From: an uncultured Bacteroides sp.
Lineage (GTDB): Bacteria; Bacteroidota; Bacteroidia; Bacteroidales; Bacteroidaceae
Length of the DNA: 20,054 bases
Direction of reading: 5' to 3'
Assembly: GCA_905197435.1 (NCBI GenBank)
Contig: CAJJYX010000041.1
Coordinates: 1-20,054 of the forward strand
The first letter of the stretch is position 1; every line of letters starts with the position of its first letter. The notes beneath the pieces are model-generated. The model made no database searches. It had not been told where the DNA came from and worked only from the letters and a program-made list of their open reading frames with translations. The position numbers and the translations under genes are program-made. Below are positions 1-7,251 of the stretch, piece after piece.

Positions 1-712
1 AGCACACAGAGGGTACCTTAAATTGAGAGGGGAAGGCCCATGCCAAAGCTGCATTTTTATTTATTTGGGTAAATCCTTTGGAAAGCTTATCAATATGATC
101 ATATCGAGAATCTCCACATGTTACCACTTTATTTTTTGTATGCTTATCATCGCAATCGTGATAACGTATTACTACCTGCATCGTACCATTCCAACTTCCA
201 CCATAAGACGGTGCATAATCTACATGGTCCAGTAAGAACACACCTCCTGGATAAAATTGGCTTGCCTCTGTCAAACAAAATTTGAAACGTATATTACCAT
301 TGCCATCTACAAAAGAATCTCCGGTATTACCAGTTTTTTTAGAATCCTGCCTTGTATCTTCCGCATCCATATTTATTTCCAATTCCTTGTAGACACCACA
401 TGACCCAACTTTAAATACCCCAACAACATCACAAGTTGTATTATAAAGTGTCCTCATGACTTTTTGCTTTGCAATGGCAGGATTATTCATCAACTGTGTC
501 ATATACTCATCCACTGTAGTCTGAATAGCTTGTTCGTCGGCTATTGTCTCGACTTTCAATGAATCTGTTTCATTGATGGCAGCTCTGGTCATCAATTCAT
601 AATCCTCAGCTGCCTTAGCGAGCTCTGCATCATTCTCCAACAAATCATAGCTATTACTACATGAGCAACAAGCGAGTACACCTAAAAAGACAAATAATAA
701 ATGTTTCTTCAT
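1..712 (-). CDS. Putative secreted lipoprotein, partial (runs off left edge)
   Basis: An open frame runs from an ATG at 712 to the window edge with no stop, giving 237 residues of a longer protein. The N-terminus MKKHLLFVFLGVLACCSCSN has a short basic start, a hydrophobic core and a cluster of cysteines after LGVLA, which reads as a lipoprotein signal peptide with the lipid cysteine among residues 15-18. The rest is hydrophilic and has at least six further cysteines, including a VGSCG motif near residue 105 and a YHDCDD...VVTCGDSRYD segment near residues 180-202, which suggests disulphides in an exported protein. I do not recognise the family. The gene lies downstream of, and in line with, the TPR/HTH regulator ending at 911, with a 198-base gap, so it probably has its own promoter. 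The signal peptide is clear; the function is unknown. Confidence 0.8.
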   Translation of the reverse strand, partial: MKKHLLFVFLGVLACCSCSNSYDLLENDAELAKAAEDYELMTRAAINETDSLKVETIADEQAIQTTVDEYMTQLMNNPAIAKQKVMRTLYNTTCDVVGVFKVGSCGVYKELEINMDAEDTRQDSKKTGNTGDSFVDGNGNIRFKFCLTEASQFYPGGVFLLDHVDYAPSYGGSWNGTMQVVIRYHDCDDKHTKNKVVTCGDSRYDHIDKLSKGFTQINKNAALAWAFPSQFKVPSVC

Positions 713-850
713 TGTTTCTTGAATTATAGCGTTAGTAAATAAAATGCAAATAGACACAGCAATAGCAGCCCTTTTGTCTTCACAATCAATTAATTCAATG
801 ACTATAGGGCAAAGGACGACAACTTTTCCACATCGACAAAGGAATAAGTG

Positions 851-891
851 GTAACAGAGGTAACAAAGGCAAGTAACAAAAGTAACAAAAG
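851..891. repeat. Short tandem GTAACAAAR repeats with possible promoter
   Basis: Four near-identical copies of GTAACARAR begin at 851, 860, 873 and 882. The last two, and the first two, are directly abutting 9-mers. On the minus strand the overlap of the last two copies creates TACTTTTG (884-877), a fit to the Bacteroides -7 box TAnnTTTG. It could drive the lipoprotein gene at 712 with a leader of about 160 bases. No well-spaced -33 TTTG was found, so the promoter part is weak. Confidence 0.5.
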
Positions 892-910
892 CAAAATATA
901 TCACTGAGTA

Positions 911-2377
911 TCAGTAATCAAAGATATGAAAGAACTGTTCGGCATCAACTTTACCCTTGATGCGGTTTTTCCTTACTTTTATTGCATCTGCGGAAACATT
1001 TGTTATATGCAGAATGACATCTTTGGAACAGTAAAGCAGAGATAATACACAATACAGCAAGTCGTCATTCGTCAGGCTGGGGTAACGTTCCTTCAAATCA
1101 CCCATGACATTGGCAAATGATTTCCGGATATCACTTACAATCATTGCACGGTAAATATCTGCCATCTTAACCTGCATGGCGGGAGTGGCTTTTTTCAGCT
1201 CATCCAGTTTTTTGCTTCCCGCCGTTGCCTCAAACAAAGACAGGCAAATCCGGAAACGCTCTTCTTCCAGTTTCTGCAGTTCTACATTCCTGTCATCGGA
1301 AGGCATTTCAGTAGCTTCGCTCAAGAATATAGCCTCGGCACGGTTTTCCATCAACCGCTGCTGCAAAGCCACATACTTTTTTCTCCTGCAGCCATCAAAC
1401 CACAAATAAAGAATAACCAATATCGCTGCCAGAATCAGAAAGGCGACAATCAAACCTCCGACTATCCAATTTTTCTCGACGGACAATTCATGCTTATGAA
1501 GTTCCACCAAATGATTGTCCATCAGTTCATCAAGCTCTGCACGGCTATTCATCGCCTGGATAGAATCATAATAGATAAGAAAAGAATCGGCATACAGAGC
1601 AGCCTTTTTCCACGACTCCATCTTCTTGTATTCCTGAAACAAGCTGCCGTAAGATGAAGCTTTCACATATATATCGGAGGATTCCGCACCTATCTTCCAA
1701 TAATAAATGGCAGAATCGCTTTGGTTCAGGTCTCCCAAAATATCCCCTTTGGTAGAACAAGCCGACGTATAGTTCTTTTGGGAAGATTGGTATGACAATG
1801 CTTTCGATATATAAAATTCAGCATCAACATACCTGCCTTGCTCATTATAAAGCGCAGCTACATCGCTATATACGGTAAACAGCAAATCGGAATGCCGAAG
1901 AGCGGAAGCCATTTCCAATGCTTGCCGATAATACACCAAAGCACTGTCCAATTGAGACTCTGCCAAGAAAGTATCTCCGATATTATCCAAAGCGTAGCAA
2001 GCCCGGACAGAATCTTTACTCAGGCATAAGGCATATCCTTTTTTATACATCTCCCTTGCTGTAGGACGCAGTTTCTGCCCATTATAGCAATCCCCAAGAC
2101 GGCTGTACAGCATTGCCAGAAACGTAGAGTCCTTGCTCCCCAACATCAGCTCCAGCGACTTCAGATAAAGGTCTACCGCCTTCGGAAGCTCTTTATTCTC
2201 CGCATGGGCGCATCCCCAATGAAAGTACTCTTGCGCCAGCCGTTCTTGCTCTCCACCCCTCCGGTTATAGTCTGCCGCCACAGGCAGGGGGCGTGCAGAA
2301 GTGACCTCCTCCTTGCACGACCGGCATAAAACAGAAGCTACTAAAAAGAAAGAAAAGGCTGACAAAAGGTGTCTCAT
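911..2377 (-). CDS. TPR-containing inner-membrane regulator with C-terminal HTH
   Basis: A protein of 488 residues. Residues 1-21 (MRHLLSAFSFFLVASVLCRSC) form a signal or lipoprotein-type signal with Cys21 as a candidate lipid site. Residues about 35-290 are helical TPR-like repeats (for example the NIGDTFLAESQLDSALVYYR and KALSYQ segments). One membrane span lies near 303-327 (WIVGGLIVAFLILAAILVIL), followed by a charged coiled-coil-like stretch. A C-terminal winged or LuxR-like helix-turn-helix sits near 432-471 (YPSLTNDDLLYCVLSL...VSADAIKVRKNRIKGK). This architecture, a periplasmic TPR sensor joined to a cytoplasmic DNA-binding tail, is known for Bacteroides regulators, often next to SusC/SusD genes. 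None lies beside this one. The frame can be extended to a GTG at 2404, but that codon lies inside the predicted -7 box, so the ATG at 2377 is preferred. Target and signal are unknown. Confidence 0.85.
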   Translation of the reverse strand: MRHLLSAFSFFLVASVLCRSCKEEVTSARPLPVAADYNRRGGEQERLAQEYFHWGCAHAENKELPKAVDLYLKSLELMLGSKDSTFLAMLYSRLGDCYNGQKLRPTAREMYKKGYALCLSKDSVRACYALDNIGDTFLAESQLDSALVYYRQALEMASALRHSDLLFTVYSDVAALYNEQGRYVDAEFYISKALSYQSSQKNYTSACSTKGDILGDLNQSDSAIYYWKIGAESSDIYVKASSYGSLFQEYKKMESWKKAALYADSFLIYYDSIQAMNSRAELDELMDNHLVELHKHELSVEKNWIVGGLIVAFLILAAILVILYLWFDGCRRKKYVALQQRLMENRAEAIFLSEATEMPSDDRNVELQKLEEERFRICLSLFEATAGSKKLDELKKATPAMQVKMADIYRAMIVSDIRKSFANVMGDLKERYPSLTNDDLLYCVLSLLYCSKDVILHITNVSADAIKVRKNRIKGKVDAEQFFHIFDY

Positions 2378-2403
2378 AGGCGCCCTATATTCGTTGATGT
2401 TCA

Positions 2404-2411
2404 CAAAGGTA
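2404..2411 (-). promoter_or_regulatory. Bacteroides-type -7 promoter box for the TPR/HTH regulator
   Basis: Minus-strand TACCTTTG matches TAnnTTTG exactly. It lies 27 bases upstream of the ATG at 2377, giving a predicted leader of about 20 bases. No clear -33 TTTG was found at the usual spacing. Its position rules against the upstream GTG start. Confidence 0.5.
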
Positions 2412-2495
2412 CACTATTTAAGGAGATTACCGTACACATTCCATGCACATTTTTACCGGGAAACGCCGAATGCAATGAAAACACGAAAGCCGCCT

Positions 2496-2530
2496 CTTCT
2501 GCATATACCGGTATTCCGGAGATGCAGAAG
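2496..2530 (-). other. Inverted repeat downstream of metK, possible transcript-end hairpin
   Basis: Perfect 9-base arms CTTCTGCAT (2496-2504) and ATGCAGAAG (2522-2530) flank a 17-base loop that itself contains the palindrome ATACCGGTAT (2505-2514). It lies about 40 bases past the metK stop in the direction of transcription. The minus strand has no U-run right after the stem, so it is not a textbook intrinsic terminator. It could stabilise the metK 3' end or be a protein site. Confidence 0.35.
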
Positions 2531-2568
2531 GGCAGCCTTCTATATAAATAGCCGTAAAGCTATGCTGA

Positions 2569-3861
2569 TTATAAACCGAATGCGGCTTTCACCTTGTCCA
2601 CGTAGTCCAGCTTCTCCCAAGTGAAAAGTTCCACCTCTACATCTTTGTTGCCCTCGTAGCGGCTCTTGAAGTGCTTGACGACGGTCTGCGGCTCGCGACC
2701 CATGTGTCCGTAGGCAGCAGTTTCCTGATAGATGGGGTTGCGGAGCTTCAGGCGGTCTTCGATGGCCTTGGGACGGAGGTCGAACAGCTCATCAATCTTA
2801 CGGGCAATCTCGCCGTCGCTCATATTGACATGGCTGCGGCCATAAGTATCTACGAAGATATTGATGGGGCGTGCCACGCCGATGGCGTAACTTACCTGCA
2901 CCAGCATTTCGTCGGCCACGCCGGCAGCTACCAGATTCTTGGCAATGTGACGGGCAGCATAAGCAGCACTGCGGTCTACCTTGGAGGGGTCCTTTCCGGA
3001 GAAAGCGCCGCCGCCGTGGGCACCCTTGCCGCCGTAGGTATCTACGATAATCTTGCGTCCCGTCAGTCCGGTGTCACCGTGAGGGCCACCGATTACGAAC
3101 TTGCCCGTAGGATTGACGTGGTACGTGATATGGTCGTTGAACAGTGCCAGCACCTTTTCGTGGTGGATGGAAGCAATGACACGCGGCATCAGAATCTCGA
3201 TTACATCGCGGCGGATTTGTGCAAGCATTTCCTCATCGGCCTTGAGCTGTGCGGCCTCGCTGTCGTCGGCAGGCTGGATAAAGTCGTCATGCTGGGTGGA
3301 GACTACGATGGTGTCGATGCGCACGGGCGTACCGTTGTCATCATATTCAATGGTCACCTGGCTCTTGGCATCGGGACGGAGGTAGGTCATCACCTTGCCT
3401 TCGCGGCGGACGTCTGCCAGCACTTGCAGGATGCGGTGCGCAAGATCCAGCGAAAGCGGCATGTAATTCTCCGTTTCGTTGGTGGCATAGCCGAACATCA
3501 TCCCCTGGTCTCCGGCACCTTGCTCCATAGGGTCTTGGCGCTCTACGCCGCGGTTAATGTCGGGGCTTTGCTCATGGATGGCACTCAGCACACCGCATGA
3601 ATTGCTTTCAAACATATACTCGCCTTTTGTATAGCCGATTTTCTTGATTACTTCGCGTGCGATGAGAGGCATGTCAACGTACGCTTTGGTTTTCACTTCT
3701 CCAGCCAGCACTACCTGACCGGTAGTAACCAGAGTTTCGCAAGCTACTTTCGAACTGGGGTCGTAGGCCAACAGTTTGTCAAGCACAGCGTCCGATATTT
3801 GATCGGCCACTTTGTCGGGGTGTCCTTCAGACACCGATTCGGATGTGAATAAATATCCCAT
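2569..3861 (-). CDS. metK: S-adenosylmethionine synthase
   Basis: A 430-residue cytoplasmic enzyme that makes S-adenosylmethionine from methionine and ATP, supplying all cellular methylation and the SAM enzymes elsewhere in this window (QueA, MiaB, the methyltransferase). All family signatures are present: GHPDK at residues 13-17, the [16 protein letters not shown] block at 115-130, the [13 protein letters not shown] block near 258-270, and the glycine-rich [16 protein letters not shown] loop at 283-298, which holds the lysine and aspartate of the active site. It is about 45 residues longer than the E. coli enzyme, largely through an insert near residues 190-235, which I recall as normal for Bacteroides. 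The ATG at 3861 begins the typical [17 protein letters not shown] start. It stands alone transcriptionally, with its own promoter and a SAM-II-like riboswitch in the leader, which implies feedback control by its product. Confidence 0.98.
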   Translation of the reverse strand: MGYLFTSESVSEGHPDKVADQISDAVLDKLLAYDPSSKVACETLVTTGQVVLAGEVKTKAYVDMPLIAREVIKKIGYTKGEYMFESNSCGVLSAIHEQSPDINRGVERQDPMEQGAGDQGMMFGYATNETENYMPLSLDLAHRILQVLADVRREGKVMTYLRPDAKSQVTIEYDDNGTPVRIDTIVVSTQHDDFIQPADDSEAAQLKADEEMLAQIRRDVIEILMPRVIASIHHEKVLALFNDHITYHVNPTGKFVIGGPHGDTGLTGRKIIVDTYGGKGAHGGGAFSGKDPSKVDRSAAYAARHIAKNLVAAGVADEMLVQVSYAIGVARPINIFVDTYGRSHVNMSDGEIARKIDELFDLRPKAIEDRLKLRNPIYQETAAYGHMGREPQTVVKHFKSRYEGNKDVEVELFTWEKLDYVDKVKAAFGL

Positions 3862-3916
3862 TTCAATTAAGAATTAAGAATGAATAATCAGAAACGAGGG
3901 GTGAGGGATAAGCACG

Positions 3917-4007
3917 TGAGTAGATGCATCCGGCACAAACAGGCCGTCAGAAAGGATGTGTTTTAGCATTTTTTTCTGTGGTTGCAAGCTACTCAAATCT
4001 CTCCACG
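3917..4007 (-). promoter_or_regulatory. SAM-II-type riboswitch with long P2 insertion in the metK leader
   Basis: Read on the minus strand, the leader shows the SAM-II order: P1 5' arm GTGG (4006-4003), GATTTGAG (3999-3992), CTTGCAA (3988-3982), P1 3' arm CCAC (3981-3978), an A-rich linker, then GCTAAAA (3967-3961). TTGC can pair with GC(T)AA in the pseudoknot, leaving the conserved U that in the known structure contacts the SAM sulphonium. TGAGTAG (3995-3989) is perfectly complementary to CTACTCA (3923-3917), which would close the other half of P2. The segment between holds its own hairpin: CATCC/GGATG with an inner CGGC/GCCG. This matches SAM-II aptamers as I remember them, in a long-loop form. 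P1 is only 4 bp. Control is probably exerted on metK, whose ATG is 55 bases downstream; I see no terminator, so translation control is the likelier mode. Confidence 0.8.
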
Positions 4008-4022
4008 TATCGTTTTCGGGCA

Positions 4023-4030
4023 CAAAGATA
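4023..4030 (-). promoter_or_regulatory. Bacteroides-type -7 promoter box for metK
   Basis: Minus-strand TATCTTTG fits TAnnTTTG exactly. Transcription would begin near 4016, just 5' of the riboswitch P1 stem, so the predicted transcript contains the complete aptamer. A -33 TTTG at normal spacing is not evident. Confidence 0.6.
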
Positions 4031-4053
4031 AAGAGAAAATTAATACGTTGCAC

Positions 4054-4080
4054 CACTGATTACAGAGATTAACACTGATT
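4054..4080. repeat. Short CACTGATT direct repeats upstream of metK promoter
   Basis: CACTGATT occurs at 4054-4061 and 4073-4080, with an intervening GATTA at 4067, giving GATTA-type words about every 9-10 bases. It sits directly upstream of the metK -7 box. Similar GATTA-rich words recur in Bacteroides intergenic DNA as I remember it; no function can be assigned. Confidence 0.45.
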
Positions 4081-4175
4081 GAGGATTTTCTTTATCCCGT
4101 TCCTGCCTCCAAAGGAAGGCGCCTGGCCTGCCGTCCACAAAAGGACTGCTCGTCACATTCGGGATAGTCCCCCCC

Positions 4176-4214
4176 ATAAAAACAAAAGTACACCGATATC
4201 ACATCGGCGTACTT
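4176..4214 (-). terminator. Intrinsic terminator of the SusC/SusD/phosphatase operon
   Basis: On the minus strand the arms AAGTAC-G-CCGAT (4214-4203) and ATCGG-T-GTACTT (4202-4186, after a 5-base loop) form a 12-pair stem. It includes one G-U pair that would be an A-C mismatch on the plus strand, so the orientation is clear. A U-rich tract (TTTTGTTTTTAT) follows at once. It lies about 40 bases past the phosphatase stop and separates that operon from metK. Confidence 0.9.
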
Positions 4215-4255
4215 CCCTTTGTATAAACAGCTTTCGTATTGTTAACCTTATTCCT

Positions 4256-5536
4256 TTATTTCAAGAGATTTCTGTAATAGCTCTCCACATCGCTCCACTT
4301 GTAGAAGGGGAACATATCCGTCTGTACCGGAATGTGCACTTCGTTTTCATTATGCAGTATCTTCACCAGAATATCGTCCGCATTTCCCTTCTCATTACGG
4401 AAAAATACAATCTGCACATTAGCGGCCATAGGAACAATCTTGAAATCGCTCCACACCTTATACACCTCGGATGGATTGCTGACAGCAACATTACAGTCCT
4501 CTATCTGCATCAAAGCCACCAGAGGAATCACGTTGCCATCGTGCCCGAAACGCAGGGTAGCGGCAATCCCCCCCTTACGGATAGCCTCATCGGCACTATC
4601 CAGGATATTCTGCAACAATGACTTGGCATTGGCCACCACGATTCCCTTGCCGTCGGCATGGTTGGCATTGCCCACATAAAAGCGGTAATTGATGCACTGC
4701 CACAAATCAAACAGTTCCTGCGGCTCAAAGATATCATAGAAAGACACCTCAGTCTCTGCATTCTGCATATCACTGGCTACCCAATACAAGCCCCACATGG
4801 TTTCCTTTGGATTCACTCTCTTCAGAATGAAGTTCCTGTCCTGAAACAGAGAAGCAATCAACCGGTCCGGTTGGGTATGAGCTTCTTCAAACTTACGGTA
4901 TTCTTCCGCCCACGGCCCGTCTTGGGAAGAAGTAAAGCGGTTGGACTCATCCGTATGGTAGTTCAGATAATCCATATACTTCGGGCTCGCTTCGTAAGAG
5001 ATGCGCAAAGCCGGATTCAACTCCTTCAGCCGATCACCAAAAGCCACCATGCTCATGGCGCAACGCAGCACTACCGTGGAACGGGCCGAAATGGCAGGAC
5101 TGCCTTTGAAGGCCTCGGGGAAAGAAGCATACATCCGTTCGGCGATTCCGCGATGCTGGCGCACTCCTAAAGGAGTCAGGTCGCCGCCATGACCTTCCGC
5201 TTCCTCCCATACCTTCAACAAACGCCGGTAGGTGTCTTCTCCCAATTCGGAGAGAGCCCCCTCACGGTGCGCCTCTTCAAAAAGGTCTATCAACCACTTA
5301 TAGTCGCGGTCAGCAATCAGGTAGCGGGAACCATGACGTCCGTAATGGCTCACATAGAAAGGCTTGTAACCTTTAGGAGCCTTGGTCTGCGGGGCAAAGT
5401 CAAGTGGGTAGGCCCAATACACGCCACCGGTTTTCTCAATAGTAGAAAACATTTCTTCTTTGGTAGTCTGCGCCCCGAGAGAGACACAGCACAACCACAT
5501 CAAACTACATAACAGGATTTGCTTCAGTTCCATCAT
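4256..5536 (-). CDS. Secreted histidine acid phosphatase (branch 2 histidine phosphatase)
   Basis: A 426-residue exported protein with a signal peptide at residues 1-22 (cleavage after SLGA). It has the histidine acid phosphatase catalytic motif RHGSRY at 67-72, where His68 would form the phospho-enzyme, a supporting arginine in the STVVLRC segment near 158, and a C-terminal GHDGN at 331-335 whose His-Asp is the expected proton donor. The HD pair is the acid phosphatase/AppA/glucose-1-phosphatase type rather than the HAE of MINPP-type phytases, so I do not call it a phytase. It is the last gene after SusC and SusD, 16 bases from the original SusD stop, and precedes the operon terminator. It may release phosphate, or strip it from a sugar or inositol phosphate, in the periplasm. 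Two adjacent ATGs (5536 and 5533) are equivalent starts. Substrate unknown. Confidence 0.9.
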   Translation of the reverse strand: MMELKQILLCSLMWLCCVSLGAQTTKEEMFSTIEKTGGVYWAYPLDFAPQTKAPKGYKPFYVSHYGRHGSRYLIADRDYKWLIDLFEEAHREGALSELGEDTYRRLLKVWEEAEGHGGDLTPLGVRQHRGIAERMYASFPEAFKGSPAISARSTVVLRCAMSMVAFGDRLKELNPALRISYEASPKYMDYLNYHTDESNRFTSSQDGPWAEEYRKFEEAHTQPDRLIASLFQDRNFILKRVNPKETMWGLYWVASDMQNAETEVSFYDIFEPQELFDLWQCINYRFYVGNANHADGKGIVVANAKSLLQNILDSADEAIRKGGIAATLRFGHDGNVIPLVALMQIEDCNVAVSNPSEVYKVWSDFKIVPMAANVQIVFFRNEKGNADDILVKILHNENEVHIPVQTDMFPFYKWSDVESYYRNLLK

Positions 5537-5551
5537 GATTCTAATTTATTA

Positions 5552-5716
5552 TTAATACCCGTCATTCTGCTTCAAAGCCGGATTATTGGTCATTTCACTT
5601 TCCGGAAGAGGGAAAAGCTTGTACTTGTCATCTATATCCTCACCCAGGCGGACACCATTCTTCCAATCCCAGTCATTGCCTTTCGTATACTTGCCGAAAC
5701 GAATCAAGTCTGTACG
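5552..5716 (-). pseudogene. Out-of-frame C-terminal tail of the SusD homologue
   Basis: In another frame from that of the SusD ORF, 54 codons read RTDLIRFGKYTKGNDWDWKN, then GVRLGEDIDDKYKLFPLP and ESEMTNNPALKQNDGY, ending in TAA at 5554-5552. This is the standard end of a SusD protein: the RTDLIRFGK helix, the LFPLP motif and the N-P-x-LxQN-GY terminus. It shows that the coding sequence once ran on to 5552, only 15 bases before the phosphatase ATG, and that the stop at 5673 results from a frameshift near 5717-5735. The tail retains good codons throughout, so the break is recent or is a sequence error. Confidence 0.9.
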
Positions 5717-7232
5717 TCTGACCAGACGCCAGCTCCTTCTGGCGCTCGCTCAAGATAAGGTCCAGCGTAAGCTCATTGAGGCTGACAGCTCCCGAAACAT
5801 CGGAACGGACTCCGCTTTTGGCATACTTGCCGGACATATAGGCCCTCTCCCTGATTTCGTTGACATAGCCCAAGGCCTCCGCATCGGTGCCGCTTGCTCC
5901 GCGCAGGATAGCTTCGGCAGCCATCAGGTAGGCATCGGCTGTGCGGAACAGCGGGAAGTCAATGGAGGTATAGGCTTCGCCCGACGCACACAGTTGGTCG
6001 TCCTTCGTCACATTTCTCCACTTGATATAACCGTAGCCGTAAGTAAACAGGCTCGTCATATTCATATTTGCATCCCAAGTTTCTTTCACCTGGTTGGGAA
6101 GGGCGGTCATAAACTGGGCACGTTTGTCCTTCTTTCCGTTTCCCCAAGTGTCGTTCACGTCAAACCTGATGTCGTCTGCGTCAAAAGCGTCCACCAATGT
6201 CATCTTGGCGCGGACATTACCCCAGCCTCTCGACCCTACTCCGGTATTGTACAATTCGTCCATCGGACCGTTTACAAAGGCTTTTACATAGAAGTTGGTA
6301 CCTGCCGAACTCTGGGCATGCAATCCGTCCTGCACCAAAGGCCAGATAATCTCCTTGCAAGTATTATTATCGGCCAGGAAGATTTCACGATAGTCGGAAG
6401 CCAGCGGATAATGACCGTCCGTAATGACTTTCTTGGCATAGGTGTAGGCCGCTTCGTATTTGTTTTCATTGATCCAGGTTTGTGCATTGAGATACATGCG
6501 TGACAACAGGAACCAGTCGGCCACACGGTCCACACGGCCATATTCATTCTCACCCGGTGCTTTCAGCTCATTCTCGATGGCAAGCAATTCGCTTTCCGCA
6601 TACTCGAATATCTGTTTGCGGGTATATTGAACGGGGATTTCCTTCACGCCGGTATACTCGTCCACGTAGGGCACGTTGCCAAACAAATCACAAAGCATGG
6701 AGTAGCAATATGCACGTATCAGACGCGCTTCGGCTCTATAACTGATGTATTCGTCCTTCATCTCGTCCCAAAGTCCGCGCCCCTGCAACTTACCTTCGGT
6801 ACACTCCCGCAGCAGTTCATTGCAATAGGCTATACTCATGTAGAGACGCTGGTAAGTCCAGGTCACTACCGATGCATTGGAAGCATCCCATTGCAGGTTC
6901 AGGCACTTGCGCAGGCCGTTGGAGGAAGAGGGCATCAGGAAATTATCCGTAGACAACTCCTGAAGGTAGAACAGCAGACGTACGTAACCGGAATATCCTT
7001 CATTGGCGCCTTCCAGGTCACCGTTTCCACCATCACCTCCTTGTTGCCCCGTCAGAATCAGCGAAGCATAGCACTTGGCAAGCACACCCGTGTAACCGTC
7101 CTTCGTCTTATATACTTGTTCGCTCACTAATTGATTATTATCCAATGGCATGGTATCCAAATCACCCAGGCAGGAGACAAGGCTGATGCCCAAGAAAAAC
7201 AGGGTGAATAAACAGGTATTTATCTTTTTCAT
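5673..7232 (-). CDS. SusD-like nutrient-binding outer-membrane lipoprotein, C-terminally frameshifted
   Basis: A surface lipoprotein that binds the substrate and delivers it to the adjacent SusC channel. The signal peptide ends LGISLVSC, with lipid Cys21, followed by a LGDLDTMPL start typical of SusD. The helical TPR-like core includes the YRAEARLIRAYCYSMLCDLFGNVPYVDE block near residues 185-215 and the FPLFRTADAYLMAAEA helix near 435. The ORF stays in frame to LTLDLILSERQKELA, then diverges into SGQTYRLDSFRQVYERQ and stops at 5673. The true C-terminal 54 residues continue in another frame. Intact relatives read about ELAWEGQRRTDLIRFGK here, so about five bases appear missing or rearranged. 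It starts 19 bases after the SusC stop, so the two are co-transcribed. If the shift is real, loss of the C-terminal helix and LFPLP segment probably impairs folding. Confidence 0.93.
   Translation of the reverse strand: MKKINTCLFTLFFLGISLVSCLGDLDTMPLDNNQLVSEQVYKTKDGYTGVLAKCYASLILTGQQGGDGGNGDLEGANEGYSGYVRLLFYLQELSTDNFLMPSSSNGLRKCLNLQWDASNASVVTWTYQRLYMSIAYCNELLRECTEGKLQGRGLWDEMKDEYISYRAEARLIRAYCYSMLCDLFGNVPYVDEYTGVKEIPVQYTRKQIFEYAESELLAIENELKAPGENEYGRVDRVADWFLLSRMYLNAQTWINENKYEAAYTYAKKVITDGHYPLASDYREIFLADNNTCKEIIWPLVQDGLHAQSSAGTNFYVKAFVNGPMDELYNTGVGSRGWGNVRAKMTLVDAFDADDIRFDVNDTWGNGKKDKRAQFMTALPNQVKETWDANMNMTSLFTYGYGYIKWRNVTKDDQLCASGEAYTSIDFPLFRTADAYLMAAEAILRGASGTDAEALGYVNEIRERAYMSGKYAKSGVRSDVSGAVSLNELTLDLILSERQKELASGQTYRLDSFRQVYERQ
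5715..5744. repeat. Overlapping inverted repeats at the SusD frameshift
   Basis: Two inverted repeats abut at the frameshift. CGTCTG (5715-5720) and CAGACG (5723-5728) are separated by 2 bases. CGCCAG (5727-5732) and CTGGCG (5739-5744) are separated by 6 bases. The second arises from ordinary coding sequence (ERQKELA), while the first replaces the bases expected for AWEGQRR. Such perfection suggests the indel came from hairpin-templated repair of a quasi-palindrome. Confidence 0.7.
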
Positions 7233-7251
7233 ATAGTATAGTTTTAATCCG

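Noticed and set aside
2378..2404. GTG start at 2404 for the TPR/HTH regulator
   Set aside because: The GTG lies inside the predicted -7 box, and the ATG at 2377 begins directly with a signal peptide.
2671..3600. 309-codon plus-strand ORF opposite metK
   Set aside because: It is fully antisense to an intact metK with every family motif; its length comes from the codon structure of the opposite strand and its translation matches no family I know.
5586..6503. 305-codon plus-strand ORF opposite SusD
   Set aside because: It is a shadow of the SusD coding sequence, with no signal, motif or promoter of its own.
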